From assembly GCF_002902365.1 (NCBI RefSeq), contig NZ_PPQC01000069.1, forward strand, positions 55,489-119,488: a stretch of DNA of 64,000 nt, read 5' to 3'. The notes beneath the pieces were generated by a model, which was not told the origin of the DNA, ran no database searches, and saw only the letters and a program-made list of their open reading frames with translations. This document shows, one piece after another, positions 50,641 through 59,439 of this stretch. The DNA comes from Staphylococcus cohnii subsp. cohnii. Its GTDB lineage: Bacteria; Bacillota; Bacilli; Staphylococcales; Staphylococcaceae. Position 1 is the first letter of the stretch; each line of letters begins with the position of its first letter. The translations under genes were made by a program, and so were the position numbers.

Positions 50641-52032
50641 ATGGGATTACAATCCTATGATTATGGTTTGAGGCCACAAGATGACTTTCACGTGTTACGT
50701 CATTTTTATTTAAATCATAAGCATTTAGAAATTCTAAATAGATTATTTACGCCAATGATTGGATCAAATGCTATCGGTTTGTATCATTATTTGAATCAAT
50801 TTGTGGAATTTAAGCAAGATGTTGTCTTGACTCATTATATTATTATGAATGAATTGAAAATTAATCTACTTGAATTCAGGAAAGAAATGGATTTATTAGA
50901 AGGCATTGGTTTATTAAAATCTTTTGTTCATCATTCTAAGCAACACTCTTCTTTCGTTTACAAACTCATACAACCACCATCAGCACAACAATTTTTTAAT
51001 GATCCTATGCTTTCTGTATATTTATATAGCCAAGTAAGCAAGCAACGTTACGTACAATTAAAATCACATTTTGAGGATCAAATGTCTATTGATTTAAATC
51101 AGTACCAAGATATTACACGCACATTTACTGATGTGTTTAAAGTTCCTAACCAAGCACTTACTGAAGATGAACAGATGATCGAAGGTGAAGAAACCTATAG
51201 TGGCATAGATTTATCTAACGTAAATTTTGATTTTGAAGTACTTTATGATTTATTACAAAATCATTTTATTAGTACTAAAATGATTGATGGTGAAGCTAAA
51301 GCGCTGATCACACAAATTGCGACTTTATATGGTTTGACACCAGAAGCAATGAAACGTATTATTTTAAAATCAATCACTAGTGCACAAGAACTTTCTTTTG
51401 AAGAAATGCGTAAACATGCTAGAACGTATTATCTTATAGAGCATGAGCAGCAGCTTCCCAAATTAAATGCTAAAAAATCAAATTATATCAATGATGACAA
51501 CACGGAAAATAAAAATCATATAAAAGGTGATTCAAATAATTGGTTAAAGCAATTAGATGAAACCAGTCCTATTGATATGCTTGCTTCGTGGTCAGAATCT
51601 GAACCGACGACTCAACAAAAATATATGGTCGAAGAATTGATAGAAAGAGAACAATTACCGTTTGGTGTAATTAACATACTTTTACAATTTGTAATGTTAA
51701 AAGAAGATATGAAACTCCCTAAAACTTATATCTTTGAGATCGCATCAAATTGGAAGAAAAAAGGCATCAAAACAGCAGAGGAAGCATATCAATATGCTAA
51801 AAAGGTAAATCAACCTACATCCAATCAATCAAATCAACTTAAAAATGGTAGTTATAAACCTAAGCAACTCGTTTCTAGAGAAATGACGCCTAAGTGGCTT
51901 GAAGAAAGGGATAGTAAAGATACGAAAAACCAAAGTTCAGAAAATCATACTAATCCAGATGAGGATGAAGCATTAAAACGAGACCGTGAAGCACTGTTGA
52001 AACGATTAAATAGCAAGCGAGAGGAGGATTAA
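50641..52032 (+). CDS. dnaB: Replication initiation/membrane attachment protein DnaB
   Basis: This is the Firmicute helicase-loading protein, not the helicase called DnaB in E. coli. It helps DnaD and DnaI load the replicative helicase. The 463-residue protein has two DnaD/DnaB-type domains (about 20-150 and 310-385, the second with a WKKKGIKTAEEA motif) and a charged, disordered C-terminal tail rich in Lys, Asp and Asn. It starts directly after the nrdR stop, with CGGAGTG in the nrdR end as binding site. Confidence 0.9.
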   Translation: MGLQSYDYGLRPQDDFHVLRHFYLNHKHLEILNRLFTPMIGSNAIGLYHYLNQFVEFKQDVVLTHYIIMNELKINLLEFRKEMDLLEGIGLLKSFVHHSKQHSSFVYKLIQPPSAQQFFNDPMLSVYLYSQVSKQRYVQLKSHFEDQMSIDLNQYQDITRTFTDVFKVPNQALTEDEQMIEGEETYSGIDLSNVNFDFEVLYDLLQNHFISTKMIDGEAKALITQIATLYGLTPEAMKRIILKSITSAQELSFEEMRKHARTYYLIEHEQQLPKLNAKKSNYINDDNTENKNHIKGDSNNWLKQLDETSPIDMLASWSESEPTTQQKYMVEELIEREQLPFGVINILLQFVMLKEDMKLPKTYIFEIASNWKKKGIKTAEEAYQYAKKVNQPTSNQSNQLKNGSYKPKQLVSREMTPKWLEERDSKDTKNQSSENHTNPDEDEALKRDREALLKRLNSKREED

Positions 52033-52035
52033 TAT

Positions 52036-52959
52036 ATGAAGTCTTTCAATCATATTATGGGTGATTCTAAAGATTTAAGTAAGCGCATTGAAAAGATAAA
52101 AAAAGATGTTATTAATGACCCTGACGTTAAGATGTTTCTAGAATCTCATCAATCTGAAGTGACGAATGCGATGATTGATGAAGATTTGAATATTTTACAA
52201 GAATATAAGGATCAAGAAAAACATTATGATGGACATGCTTTTAAAGATTGCCCTAATTTTGTTAAAGGTCACGTACCTGAATTATATGTAGAAAATCAAC
52301 ACATTAAGATTCGTTACTTGCCTTGCCCATGTAAAATTAAACATGATGAAGAAAAATTCGATGCACATTTAATTGCTTCACACAATATGCAACGAGATAC
52401 ATTAAATGCCAAGTTAAGCGATATTTATATGAATAAGAGAGATCGTATAGATGTCGCAATGGCAGCAACGGATATTTGTGAAAAAATAGTAGAAAACCCC
52501 CCCCAAGTTAAAGGTTTATATATACACGGTCCTTTTGGTACAGGCAAGTCATTTATCTTAGGTGCAATTGCCAATGAATTAAAAGTTGAAAAAGTACCTT
52601 CTACGATTGTATATTTACCGGAATTTATTCGCTCTTTAAAAGGCGGGTTTAAAGATGGTAGTTTCGAATCAAGGCTTGCGAAAGTGCGTGAATCACATGT
52701 ATTAATGTTGGATGATATTGGTGCTGAAGAAATTACACCTTGGGCGAGAGATGAAGTGATTGGACCATTATTACATTATAGAATGGTTCAAGAATTACCA
52801 ACGTTCTTTAGCTCTAACCTAAGTTTTGAAGAATTAGAATATCATCTTTCTGTTACGCGTAATGGTACAGAAAAAACAAAAGCAGCAAGAATTATGGAAA
52901 GAATTAAATCTTTAGCAACACCATATTTTTTGGAAGGCAAAAATTATCGTAACGATTGA
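52036..52959 (+). CDS. dnaI: Primosomal helicase loader DnaI
   Basis: DnaI is the AAA+ ATPase that loads the replicative helicase onto DNA. The 307-residue protein has an N-terminal zinc-binding region (Cys72, Cys97, Cys99), the Walker A GPFGTGKS at 165-172, Walker B VLMLDDIG and a C-terminal arginine-finger region. It follows dnaB by 3 bases, with GAGGAGG as binding site. The promoter of the thrS leader overlaps its stop codon. Confidence 0.95.
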   Translation: MKSFNHIMGDSKDLSKRIEKIKKDVINDPDVKMFLESHQSEVTNAMIDEDLNILQEYKDQEKHYDGHAFKDCPNFVKGHVPELYVENQHIKIRYLPCPCKIKHDEEKFDAHLIASHNMQRDTLNAKLSDIYMNKRDRIDVAMAATDICEKIVENPPQVKGLYIHGPFGTGKSFILGAIANELKVEKVPSTIVYLPEFIRSLKGGFKDGSFESRLAKVRESHVLMLDDIGAEEITPWARDEVIGPLLHYRMVQELPTFFSSNLSFEELEYHLSVTRNGTEKTKAARIMERIKSLATPYFLEGKNYRND

Positions 52960-52983
52960 ATTATAAAAAAAATGTTGTATAAT
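52956..52983 (+). promoter_or_regulatory. Promoter of the thrS T-box leader
   Basis: TTGAAT (52956-52961) and TATAAT (52978-52983) are 16 bases apart. The -35 overlaps the dnaI stop codon. Confidence 0.7.
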
Positions 52984-53004
52984 ATAATTAAATCTAAATT
53001 AAGC

Positions 53005-53240
53005 GAAATAAAATGAAGACATGATAGGTAAATGATTACTTCACAGAGAACCAATGTATGATGAGAATTTGGTAAGTATCATTATCTGTTACTACTTCAT
53101 TATAGATGTTTTAATCGACATCCGGCTCAAGACCGTTAACTTATGTAGAGTAAAGTTGTTTCATTGTTATAGAAATAACTTTAATTAGGGTGGTACCACG
53201 AAGACCTCGTCCCTTTTAGGGATGGGGTCTTTTTGTTTTT
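53005..53240 (+). promoter_or_regulatory. T-box leader of thrS
   Basis: The T-box AGGGTGGTACCACG is at 53187-53200, followed by an intrinsic terminator (GACCTCGTCCC with GGGATGGGGTC, 53203-53229, then T residues). Stem I can close by AATGAAG (53012-53018) with CTTCATT (53095-53101). The triplet just inside its 3' strand is ACT (53091-53093) followed by A, a threonine codon and the likely specifier. Uncharged tRNA-Thr would stabilise the antiterminator and turn on thrS. Confidence 0.93.
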
Positions 53241-53301
53241 ACATTTGTAATTATGTCTTTTTCGCTATGATTTAAGGTAAGTATAAATAGGAGGAATTTA
53301 A

Positions 53302-55278
53302 ATGGCTCAAATAAATATTACTTTTCCAGATGGTAATGCGAAAGCATTTGAAAAAGGAATTACTACTGAAGAAATTGCGCATTCAATCAGTCCGGGTTTA
53401 AGAAAAAAGGCAGTTGCAGGTAAATTAAACGGACAACTCATTGATTTAACAAGACCCATTGAAACAGATGGTGAAATTGAAATTGTAACACCTGGTAGTG
53501 ATGAAGCTTTAGAAGTTTTACGCCATTCTACTGCGCATTTAATGGCACAAGCATTAAAACGTTTGTACGGAGATGTGAAATTTGGCGTAGGTCCAGTAAT
53601 TGATGGTGGTTTTTATTATGACTTTGATATGACTGAAAGTGTGTCATCCGATGATTTTGAAAAAATCGAAAAAACAATGAAACAAATTGTTAATGAAAAC
53701 TATCCTATAGAGCGAAAAGTAGTTTCGAGAGATGAAGCTAAAACATTTTTTGCAGATGATCCATATAAGTTAGAATTAATAGATGCTATTCCAGAAGATG
53801 AAAATGTTACTTTATATTCGCAAGGTGAATTTACTGATTTATGTCGTGGTGTTCATGTACCGTCTACTTCCAAAATTAAAGAATTTAAGCTTTTATCAAC
53901 TGCAGGTGCATATTGGCGCGGAGACAGCGATAATAAAATGCTTCAACGTATATACGGTACTGCTTTCTTCGATAAAAAAGATTTAAAAGCACATCTACAA
54001 ATGTTAGAAGAACGTAAAGAACGCGATCACCGTAAAATTGGTAAAGAGCTAGAATTATTCTCAAATAATCAATTAGTAGGTGCTGGGTTACCATTATGGT
54101 TACCAAATGGCGCAACAATTCGCCGTGAAATTGAACGATATATTGTAGATAAAGAAGTGAGTATGGGGTATGATCATGTTTATACACCAGTAATGGCCAA
54201 TGTAGATTTATATAAAACATCAGGTCATTGGGACCATTATCAAGAAGACATGTTCCCAACTATGAAATTAGATGAAAATGAAGAAATGGTACTAAGACCT
54301 ATGAACTGTCCTCACCATATGATGATTTATGCAAATAAACCACATTCATATCGTGAATTACCAATTCGAATTGCTGAGTTAGGTACAATGCATCGTTATG
54401 AAGCAAGTGGTGCTGTTTCTGGGTTACAACGTGTTAGAGGAATGACTTTAAATGACGCACATATTTTTGTAAGACCAGATCAAATAAAAGAAGAGTTCAA
54501 ACGGGTTGTTAATTTAATCGTCGATGTTTATGAGGACTTTGGCTTTGAAAATTATAAATTCCGCTTAAGTTACAGAGATCCAGAGGATAAAGAAAAATAC
54601 TTTGACGATGATGAAATGTGGAATAAAGCAGAAAGTATGTTGAAAGAGGCGGTTGATGAACTAGGCTTAGCATACGAAGAAGCTATTGGTGAAGCGGCAT
54701 TTTATGGTCCTAAGTTAGATGTCCAAGTACAAACAGCTATGGGTAAAGAAGAAACATTATCAACAGCACAATTAGACTTTTTACTACCTGAAAAATTTGA
54801 ATTATCATATATAGGAAAAGATGGTGAACAACATAGACCTGTAGTCATCCATCGTGGTGTTGTTTCGACAATGGAACGCTTTGTTGCATTTTTAACAGAA
54901 GAAACTAAAGGTGCTTTCCCTACATGGTTAGCGCCAAAACAAGTTGAAATTATTCCTGTAAATGTCGACTTGCATTATGATTACGCCAGACATTTGCAAG
55001 ATGAACTTAAATCACAAGGCGTAAGAGTCGAGATAGACGACAGAAATGAGAAAATGGGATACAAAATTAGAGAAGCTCAAATGCAAAAAATCCCTTATCA
55101 ACTTGTCGTTGGAGATAAAGAAATGGAAAATAATGAAGTGAATGTTAGAAAATATGGTTCTCAAGATCAAGAAACGGTTGAAAAAGAATCATTTATTTGG
55201 GATTTAGTAGATGAGATCAGACTTAAAAACAAAGATAACCTTGAAAGTAATCTTGAAATCATGTATATTAAATCTTAG
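53302..55278 (+). CDS. thrS: Threonyl-tRNA synthetase
   Basis: ThrRS charges tRNA-Thr. The 658-residue protein has the TGS domain (1-61), the editing domain ([12 protein letters not shown] with the HxxxH zinc-like motif), the class II core with zinc-binding Cys in [10 protein letters not shown], and the anticodon-binding domain at the end. The C terminus ([17 protein letters not shown]) extends about a dozen residues beyond what I recall for S. aureus ThrS. The end of the gene also contains the promoter of the lysine riboswitch. GGAGG precedes the ATG. Confidence 0.96.
   Translation: MAQINITFPDGNAKAFEKGITTEEIAHSISPGLRKKAVAGKLNGQLIDLTRPIETDGEIEIVTPGSDEALEVLRHSTAHLMAQALKRLYGDVKFGVGPVIDGGFYYDFDMTESVSSDDFEKIEKTMKQIVNENYPIERKVVSRDEAKTFFADDPYKLELIDAIPEDENVTLYSQGEFTDLCRGVHVPSTSKIKEFKLLSTAGAYWRGDSDNKMLQRIYGTAFFDKKDLKAHLQMLEERKERDHRKIGKELELFSNNQLVGAGLPLWLPNGATIRREIERYIVDKEVSMGYDHVYTPVMANVDLYKTSGHWDHYQEDMFPTMKLDENEEMVLRPMNCPHHMMIYANKPHSYRELPIRIAELGTMHRYEASGAVSGLQRVRGMTLNDAHIFVRPDQIKEEFKRVVNLIVDVYEDFGFENYKFRLSYRDPEDKEKYFDDDEMWNKAESMLKEAVDELGLAYEEAIGEAAFYGPKLDVQVQTAMGKEETLSTAQLDFLLPEKFELSYIGKDGEQHRPVVIHRGVVSTMERFVAFLTEETKGAFPTWLAPKQVEIIPVNVDLHYDYARHLQDELKSQGVRVEIDDRNEKMGYKIREAQMQKIPYQLVVGDKEMENNEVNVRKYGSQDQETVEKESFIWDLVDEIRLKNKDNLESNLEIMYIKS
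55241..55269 (+). promoter_or_regulatory. Promoter of the lysine-riboswitch/lysP transcript
   Basis: TTGAAA (55241-55246) and TATATT (55264-55269) are exactly 17 bases apart and lie inside the last codons of thrS, about 45 bases upstream of the riboswitch. Confidence 0.7.
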
Positions 55279-55282
55279 TGAA

Positions 55283-55308
55283 ATAAAAAAATAAAAAAAT
55301 AAAAAAAT
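55283..55308 (+). repeat. Short ATAAAAAA tandem repeat
   Basis: Three units of an 8-base A-rich word (ATAAAAAA) lie between the thrS stop and the riboswitch. It is a simple-sequence tract that may vary in length by slippage. Confidence 0.7.
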
Positions 55309-55312
55309 TGAG

Positions 55313-55473
55313 TTAGAGGTTGCGTTTTTAATCAGTAACAATCCGGAAGCTATTTGGAGCGTATGTAGGATTTGTGAAAGGTAAAAATGCCGAAACCAAA
55401 AGTGACCATTTGCGCTTTTGGTTGGGTCAGTTTTCGAAAGGGACTGGACTGTCACATATGTGATGTGCTACCT
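55313..55473 (+). promoter_or_regulatory. Lysine riboswitch (L box)
   Basis: The stretch carries the conserved segments of the lysine aptamer in order: AGAGGTTGCG, CAGTAACA, CCGGAAG, GTGAAAGG, TGCCGAAACC, TTGGTTGGG, CGAAAGGGACTGGACTGTCAC and GTGCTACCT. The two ends pair to close the five-helix junction. A terminator follows at 55491 and then the permease gene, so lysine binding should switch off lysP by premature termination. Confidence 0.93.
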
Positions 55474-55490
55474 ATATAAATGCTATTACT

Positions 55491-55533
55491 AAAATGGTTG
55501 CATATCTAATAGGTATGCAACCATTTTATTTTA
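55491..55533 (+). terminator. Riboswitch-controlled terminator
   Basis: AAAATGGTTGCATA and TATGCAACCATTTT form a 14-bp stem followed by TATTTTA. It is the expression platform for the lysine aptamer. The gap from 55534 to 55687 shows nothing else. Confidence 0.85.
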
Positions 55534-55687
55534 GGTTAAAGATTATTATTCATACTAAAACGGGAAATTTATAGCAAATTGATTAAATAACATGTATATT
55601 CCAATATTCATGTTAATAAAAACTATAAAAGTATAATTATAATCGCATAGTAAGTTGGCCTCTAAGTTTAAAGGAAAGGGAGCATCT

Positions 55688-57175
55688 ATGGCAAAAGAAG
55701 GAAATCAAAATAATGGAGTTAAAAGAGGACTAAAAGATCGTCATATATCCATGATAGCAATTGGTGGTTGTATTGGTACTGGTTTGTTTATGACTTCTGG
55801 TGGTGCAATTCATGATGCAGGTGCCTTGGGTGCATTACTTGCATATGCAATTATTGGTGCAATGGTATTTTTCCTTATGACATCTTTAGGAGAAATGGCT
55901 ACTTATTTGCCTGTTTCTGGGTCATTTAGTACATATGCAACGCGTTTCGTTGACCCATCACTTGGTTTTGCATTGGGGTGGAATTATTGGTTCAACTGGG
56001 TTATTACAGTTGCTGCGGACGTAACAATTGCTGCACAAGTGATTCAATATTGGACACCACTTTCAGGCATACCAGCATGGAGTTGGAGCTGTTTGTTCTT
56101 AATGATTATATTTGGATTAAACGCATTGTCTGTTAGGGTATATGGTGAAAGTGAATACTGGTTTGCATTAATTAAAGTTGTAACAGTTATTATCTTTATT
56201 GGAATTGGACTACTTACTATTCTAGGTATTATGGGTGGAGAATTCGTAGGTTTTGACACATTTACTAAAGGTGGTGGGCCAATTCTTGGTGACGGTTTAG
56301 ATGGTAGCCTACTAACAATCCTTGGGGTGTTCTTAGTTGCAGGATTCTCTTTCCAGGGTACTGAATTAATCGGCATTACAGCTGGTGAATCAGAAAATCC
56401 AGAACGAGCAGTACCTAAAGCAATTAAACAAGTGTTTTGGAGAATCTTGATTTTCTATATATTAGCAATTTTTGTAATCGGTATGTTAATACCATATGAT
56501 AGCTCTGCACTAATGGGCGGTGGAGATGATATTTCAACTTCACCATTTACATTAGTATTCCAAAATGCAGGATTGGCTTTCGCAGCATCATTTATGAATG
56601 CGGTTATCTTAACATCAGTTTTATCAGCGGGTAATTCTGGAATGTATGCATCGACGAGAATGCTATACTCTATGAGTAAAGATAAATTAGCTTATCCAAT
56701 TTTTGGTAAAACAAATAGAAACGGTGTTCCATATGTATCGCTAATCACGACAGCAATCATTGTCGTAGGTATCTTTATATTGCAACATTTGAGCGGTGAC
56801 GCTTATGAATATATCGTTGCTGCAAGTGGTATGACTGGCTTTATCGCATGGGTAGGTATTGCGGTTAGTCATTATAGATTTAGAAAAGCATTTGACAAGC
56901 AAAATTATGATAAATCTAAATTAAAATACAAAGCTAAACTATTCCCATTTGGCCCAATCTTTGCTGGAATACTTTGTGTATTAGTCATAATTGGACAAGA
57001 TGTTGATTTTATCAAAACAGGTGAATTTAACTTAAATCGTTTTGTAATCACGTATATGGGTATTCCAGTATTTCTTGCTTTCTTTATTTATCATAAATTG
57101 CGTTATAAAACTAGAATGGTTCCATTAGAGAAAGTAAACTTACATCAAGATGTAGATATGGACGAAATTAAATAA
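55688..57175 (+). CDS. lysP: Lysine-specific permease
   Basis: The 495-residue APC transporter has twelve predicted membrane segments, the N-terminal RHISMIAIGGCIGTGLFMTSG and the segment 6 motif SFQGTELIGITAGESENPE. The lysine riboswitch directly upstream makes lysine the likely substrate. I start at ATG 55688, with AAGGGAG 6 bases upstream. An in-frame start at 55655 adds 11 residues before the binding site. It is monocistronic, followed by the infC promoter. Confidence 0.93.
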   Translation: MAKEGNQNNGVKRGLKDRHISMIAIGGCIGTGLFMTSGGAIHDAGALGALLAYAIIGAMVFFLMTSLGEMATYLPVSGSFSTYATRFVDPSLGFALGWNYWFNWVITVAADVTIAAQVIQYWTPLSGIPAWSWSCLFLMIIFGLNALSVRVYGESEYWFALIKVVTVIIFIGIGLLTILGIMGGEFVGFDTFTKGGGPILGDGLDGSLLTILGVFLVAGFSFQGTELIGITAGESENPERAVPKAIKQVFWRILIFYILAIFVIGMLIPYDSSALMGGGDDISTSPFTLVFQNAGLAFAASFMNAVILTSVLSAGNSGMYASTRMLYSMSKDKLAYPIFGKTNRNGVPYVSLITTAIIVVGIFILQHLSGDAYEYIVAASGMTGFIAWVGIAVSHYRFRKAFDKQNYDKSKLKYKAKLFPFGPIFAGILCVLVIIGQDVDFIKTGEFNLNRFVITYMGIPVFLAFFIYHKLRYKTRMVPLEKVNLHQDVDMDEIK

Positions 57176-57191
57176 TAATTAAAACAAACTG

Positions 57192-57220
57192 TTGACTTAT
57201 ATGAATATTGTTGCTAAGAT
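57192..57220 (+). promoter_or_regulatory. Promoter of infC-rpmI-rplT
   Basis: TTGACT (57192-57197) and TAAGAT (57215-57220) are 17 bases apart. Transcription would start near 57228, just before the structured leader. Confidence 0.75.
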
Positions 57221-57234
57221 AGGTAATGTTGAAT

Positions 57235-57365
57235 ACGAAACGAACCAAGTAGAAGCTCCCGCTTCTCACCTGTGGCGACGCTAAACGCAGTTGGCAGGTC
57301 TATATATACATGGGAATATCATGTGTAGAGAAGAGCGGGTATATTATATACTCGCTCTTTTTGCT
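57235..57365 (+). promoter_or_regulatory. L20-type autoregulatory leader
   Basis: The leader contains GTAGAAGCTCCCGCTTCTC, a hairpin ACCTGTGGCGACGCTAAACG through GCAGTTGGCAGGT, and an intrinsic terminator (AGAGCGGGTATA with TATACTCGCTCT, 57332-57358, then T residues). CCCGCTTCTC (about 57259) can also pair with GAGAAGAGCGGG (about 57328-57339), giving an alternative antiterminator. Firmicute infC operons are controlled by L20 through such a leader. Confidence 0.85.
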
Positions 57366-57401
57366 TGGGATAATTTCGTAAAAATCTTGGAGGTGTCAAC
57401 C

Positions 57402-57920
57402 ATAGCAAAAGATCAGACTCAAGTTAACGAAAAGATTCGCGCAAAAGAATTACGTTTGATAGGGCAAGATGGAGAACAAATTGGTGTTAAATCAAAATCC
57501 GAAGCCCTAGAAATGGCTGAAAGAGTAGGTTTAGATGTAGTCTTAATGGCTCCTAACGCTAAACCACCTGTTGCAAGAATTATGGATTACGGTAAATACA
57601 AATTCGAACAACAGAAAAAAGAAAAAGAAATGAAGAAGAAACAAAAAACTATCAACCTTAAAGAAATTCGCTTAAGTCCAACAATTGAGGAACATGATTT
57701 CCAAACTAAATTGAAAAATGGACGTAAGTTCTTAGAAAAAGGCGATAAATGTAAAGTTTCTATTCGTTTCAGAGGACGTGCGATTACGCATAAAGAAATT
57801 GGTCAACGCGTTTTAGAAAAATTCGCTGAAGAATGTAAAGATATCGCAACTATTGGGCAAAGACCTAAAATGGACGGTCGTCAAATGTTCATTATGCTTA
57901 ACCCAATAAACGAAAAATAA
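57402..57920 (+). CDS. infC: Translation initiation factor IF-3
   Basis: IF-3 binds the 30S subunit and checks start codon pairing. I place the start at ATA 57402, where GGAGG ends 8 bases upstream and the product (M)[18 protein letters not shown] aligns with the start of other IF-3 proteins. The in-frame GTG at 57393 overlaps the binding site. The 172-residue product has the N domain (up to about 75), a Lys-rich linker ([15 protein letters not shown]) and the C domain ([12 protein letters not shown] to the end). A rare start codon is the classical basis of IF-3 autoregulation. It is first in infC-rpmI-rplT. Confidence 0.9.
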   Translation: MAKDQTQVNEKIRAKELRLIGQDGEQIGVKSKSEALEMAERVGLDVVLMAPNAKPPVARIMDYGKYKFEQQKKEKEMKKKQKTINLKEIRLSPTIEEHDFQTKLKNGRKFLEKGDKCKVSIRFRGRAITHKEIGQRVLEKFAEECKDIATIGQRPKMDGRQMFIMLNPINEK

Positions 57921-57948
57921 TACCAGATAATACAGGAGGAATTGAATC

Positions 57949-58149
57949 ATGCCTAAAATGAAAACACACCGTGGAGCTGCTAAACGTGTTAAAAGAACTG
58001 CTTCAGGTCAATTAAAACGTTCAAGAGCTTTTACTTCACATATGTTTGCAAATAAAACGACTAAACAAAAACGTAAATTACGTAAAGCTTCATTAGTACA
58101 CAAATCAGATATGAAACGTGTAAAACAATTATTATCTTATAAAAAATAA
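57949..58149 (+). CDS. rpmI: 50S ribosomal protein L35
   Basis: The 66-residue, very basic protein begins [20 protein letters not shown], diagnostic for L35. AGGAGGAAT precedes the ATG. It lies between infC and rplT in the usual operon. Confidence 0.97.
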   Translation: MPKMKTHRGAAKRVKRTASGQLKRSRAFTSHMFANKTTKQKRKLRKASLVHKSDMKRVKQLLSYKK

Positions 58150-58215
58150 TTGACGAGTTAGCGTGAGAAACAACGAAAATATTAAACATGTACACATTTT
58201 AAGGAGGAATTTATT

Positions 58216-58572
58216 ATGCCACGAGTAAAAGGTGGAACAGTAACAAGAGCTCGTCGTAAAAAGACGATTAAATTAGCTAAAGGTTACTTCGGTGCAAAAC
58301 GCACATTATACAAAGTTGCAAAACAACAAGTAATGAAATCAGGACAATACGCTTTCCGTGACCGTCGTCAAAGAAAACGTGACTTCCGTAAATTATGGAT
58401 TACACGTATTAATGCTGCAGCACGTCAACATGATATGAGTTATTCAAGATTAATGAACGGCTTGAAAAAAGCTGATATCGACGTTAACCGTAAAATGCTT
58501 TCTGAAATCGCAATTTCAGATGACAAAGCTTTTGGTGAATTAGTAGCTAAAGCTAAAGAAGCTTTAAAATAA
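58216..58572 (+). CDS. rplT: 50S ribosomal protein L20
   Basis: L20 binds 23S rRNA early in assembly and also represses its own operon through the leader at 57235. The 118-residue basic protein has the family stretches [30 protein letters not shown] ([16 protein letters not shown]) and [16 protein letters not shown] precedes the ATG. Confidence 0.97.
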   Translation: MPRVKGGTVTRARRKKTIKLAKGYFGAKRTLYKVAKQQVMKSGQYAFRDRRQRKRDFRKLWITRINAAARQHDMSYSRLMNGLKKADIDVNRKMLSEIAISDDKAFGELVAKAKEALK

Positions 58573-58581
58573 TTTTAAAAT

Positions 58582-58616
58582 AAAGCCTGGGACACCATAT
58601 TGTCTCAGGCTTTTAT
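58582..58616 (+). terminator. rplT terminator
   Basis: AAAGCCTGGGACA and TGTCTCAGGCTTTTA form a stable stem with a short T tail. The gap to 58815 otherwise contains no recognisable element. Confidence 0.85.
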
Positions 58617-58815
58617 GTGGTATTGGCAATGCGTAAATACTTTAAAATAGAGAAGCTTGAACAAATACCAATATAATAATTATTTTTCAAATCAGAGATT
58701 CGAATAAGAGATTATTAAATTTTATTGCTGGTAAGAGTTCTGACATTAGTATTATTTTGAGATACTTAAATGTTTTGATAAAATAACAAAGAAGTCACAC
58801 ATGAAGGAGAAACTA

Positions 58816-59427
58816 ATGTCTAAATTTGATGAAATGATTACAGTTGTACCAAGAAAAATCTTATTTGATAATGAAAATAATCAATTTAATGGATTTTTAG
58901 ATAAAAATTCGAATAAAGGACAAGACATTTTTGAAACACTATCGAATTATGAAATTAAACGTCGTGGTGATATGGAGGAAAATTCAAGTTATAAACAACT
59001 TATTTCATATTGTATATTAGAAAATGAACACGATGAAATTTTGGTTTATGAACGTCTAACTGGTGGTGGAGAAACGCGTTTACACGGGCAATCTTCAATC
59101 GGTGTTGGTGGCCATATGAATGACGTTAAAGGTGCTGAATCTATTAATGAAGTGCTCAGAGTGAATGCTCAGAGAGAATTAAATGAAGAAGTAGGACTTT
59201 CTGAAAGTAAATCACAAAATTTAGCATACATAGGCTTTATCAACGATGATACAAATGAAGTCGGTGAAGTTCATTTAGGTGTTGTATTTAAGATAAATGT
59301 TAATAGTAATGATGTAGAAGCAAAAGAGACAGACACTTTAAAAATAAAATGGGTCAATCATAATAAGATAGATAATTATGATGAATTTGAAACATGGAGT
59401 GCACTCATTTTACAGGCAATACAATAG
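58816..59427 (+). CDS. Nudix hydrolase family protein
   Basis: The 203-residue protein contains an exact Nudix box (G-x5-E-x7-REL-x-EE-x-GL in GAESINEVLRVNAQRELN followed by EEVGL), which coordinates the metal for cleavage of nucleoside diphosphate-linked substrates. The N-terminal 65 residues lie outside the Nudix fold and resemble no domain I know. The substrate is unknown. ATG 58816 has GGAG 6 bases upstream. It is 12 bases before the next gene, so the two are probably cotranscribed. Confidence 0.85.
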   Translation: MSKFDEMITVVPRKILFDNENNQFNGFLDKNSNKGQDIFETLSNYEIKRRGDMEENSSYKQLISYCILENEHDEILVYERLTGGGETRLHGQSSIGVGGHMNDVKGAESINEVLRVNAQRELNEEVGLSESKSQNLAYIGFINDDTNEVGEVHLGVVFKINVNSNDVEAKETDTLKIKWVNHNKIDNYDEFETWSALILQAIQ

Positions 59428-59439
59428 AGGTGTTGATCA

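Noticed and set aside
53885..54259. 124-codon minus-strand frame opposite thrS
   Set aside because: It is antisense to the conserved ThrRS catalytic core and has no recognisable motif.
55283..55308. A-rich 8-bp repeat as a phase-variation switch
   Set aside because: It lies outside coding sequence, between a promoter and a riboswitch. Length change might alter the leader slightly, but nothing shows switching.
55204..55455. Minus-strand frame opposite the end of thrS and the lysine riboswitch
   Set aside because: It is explained by the antisense of the conserved aptamer and thrS.
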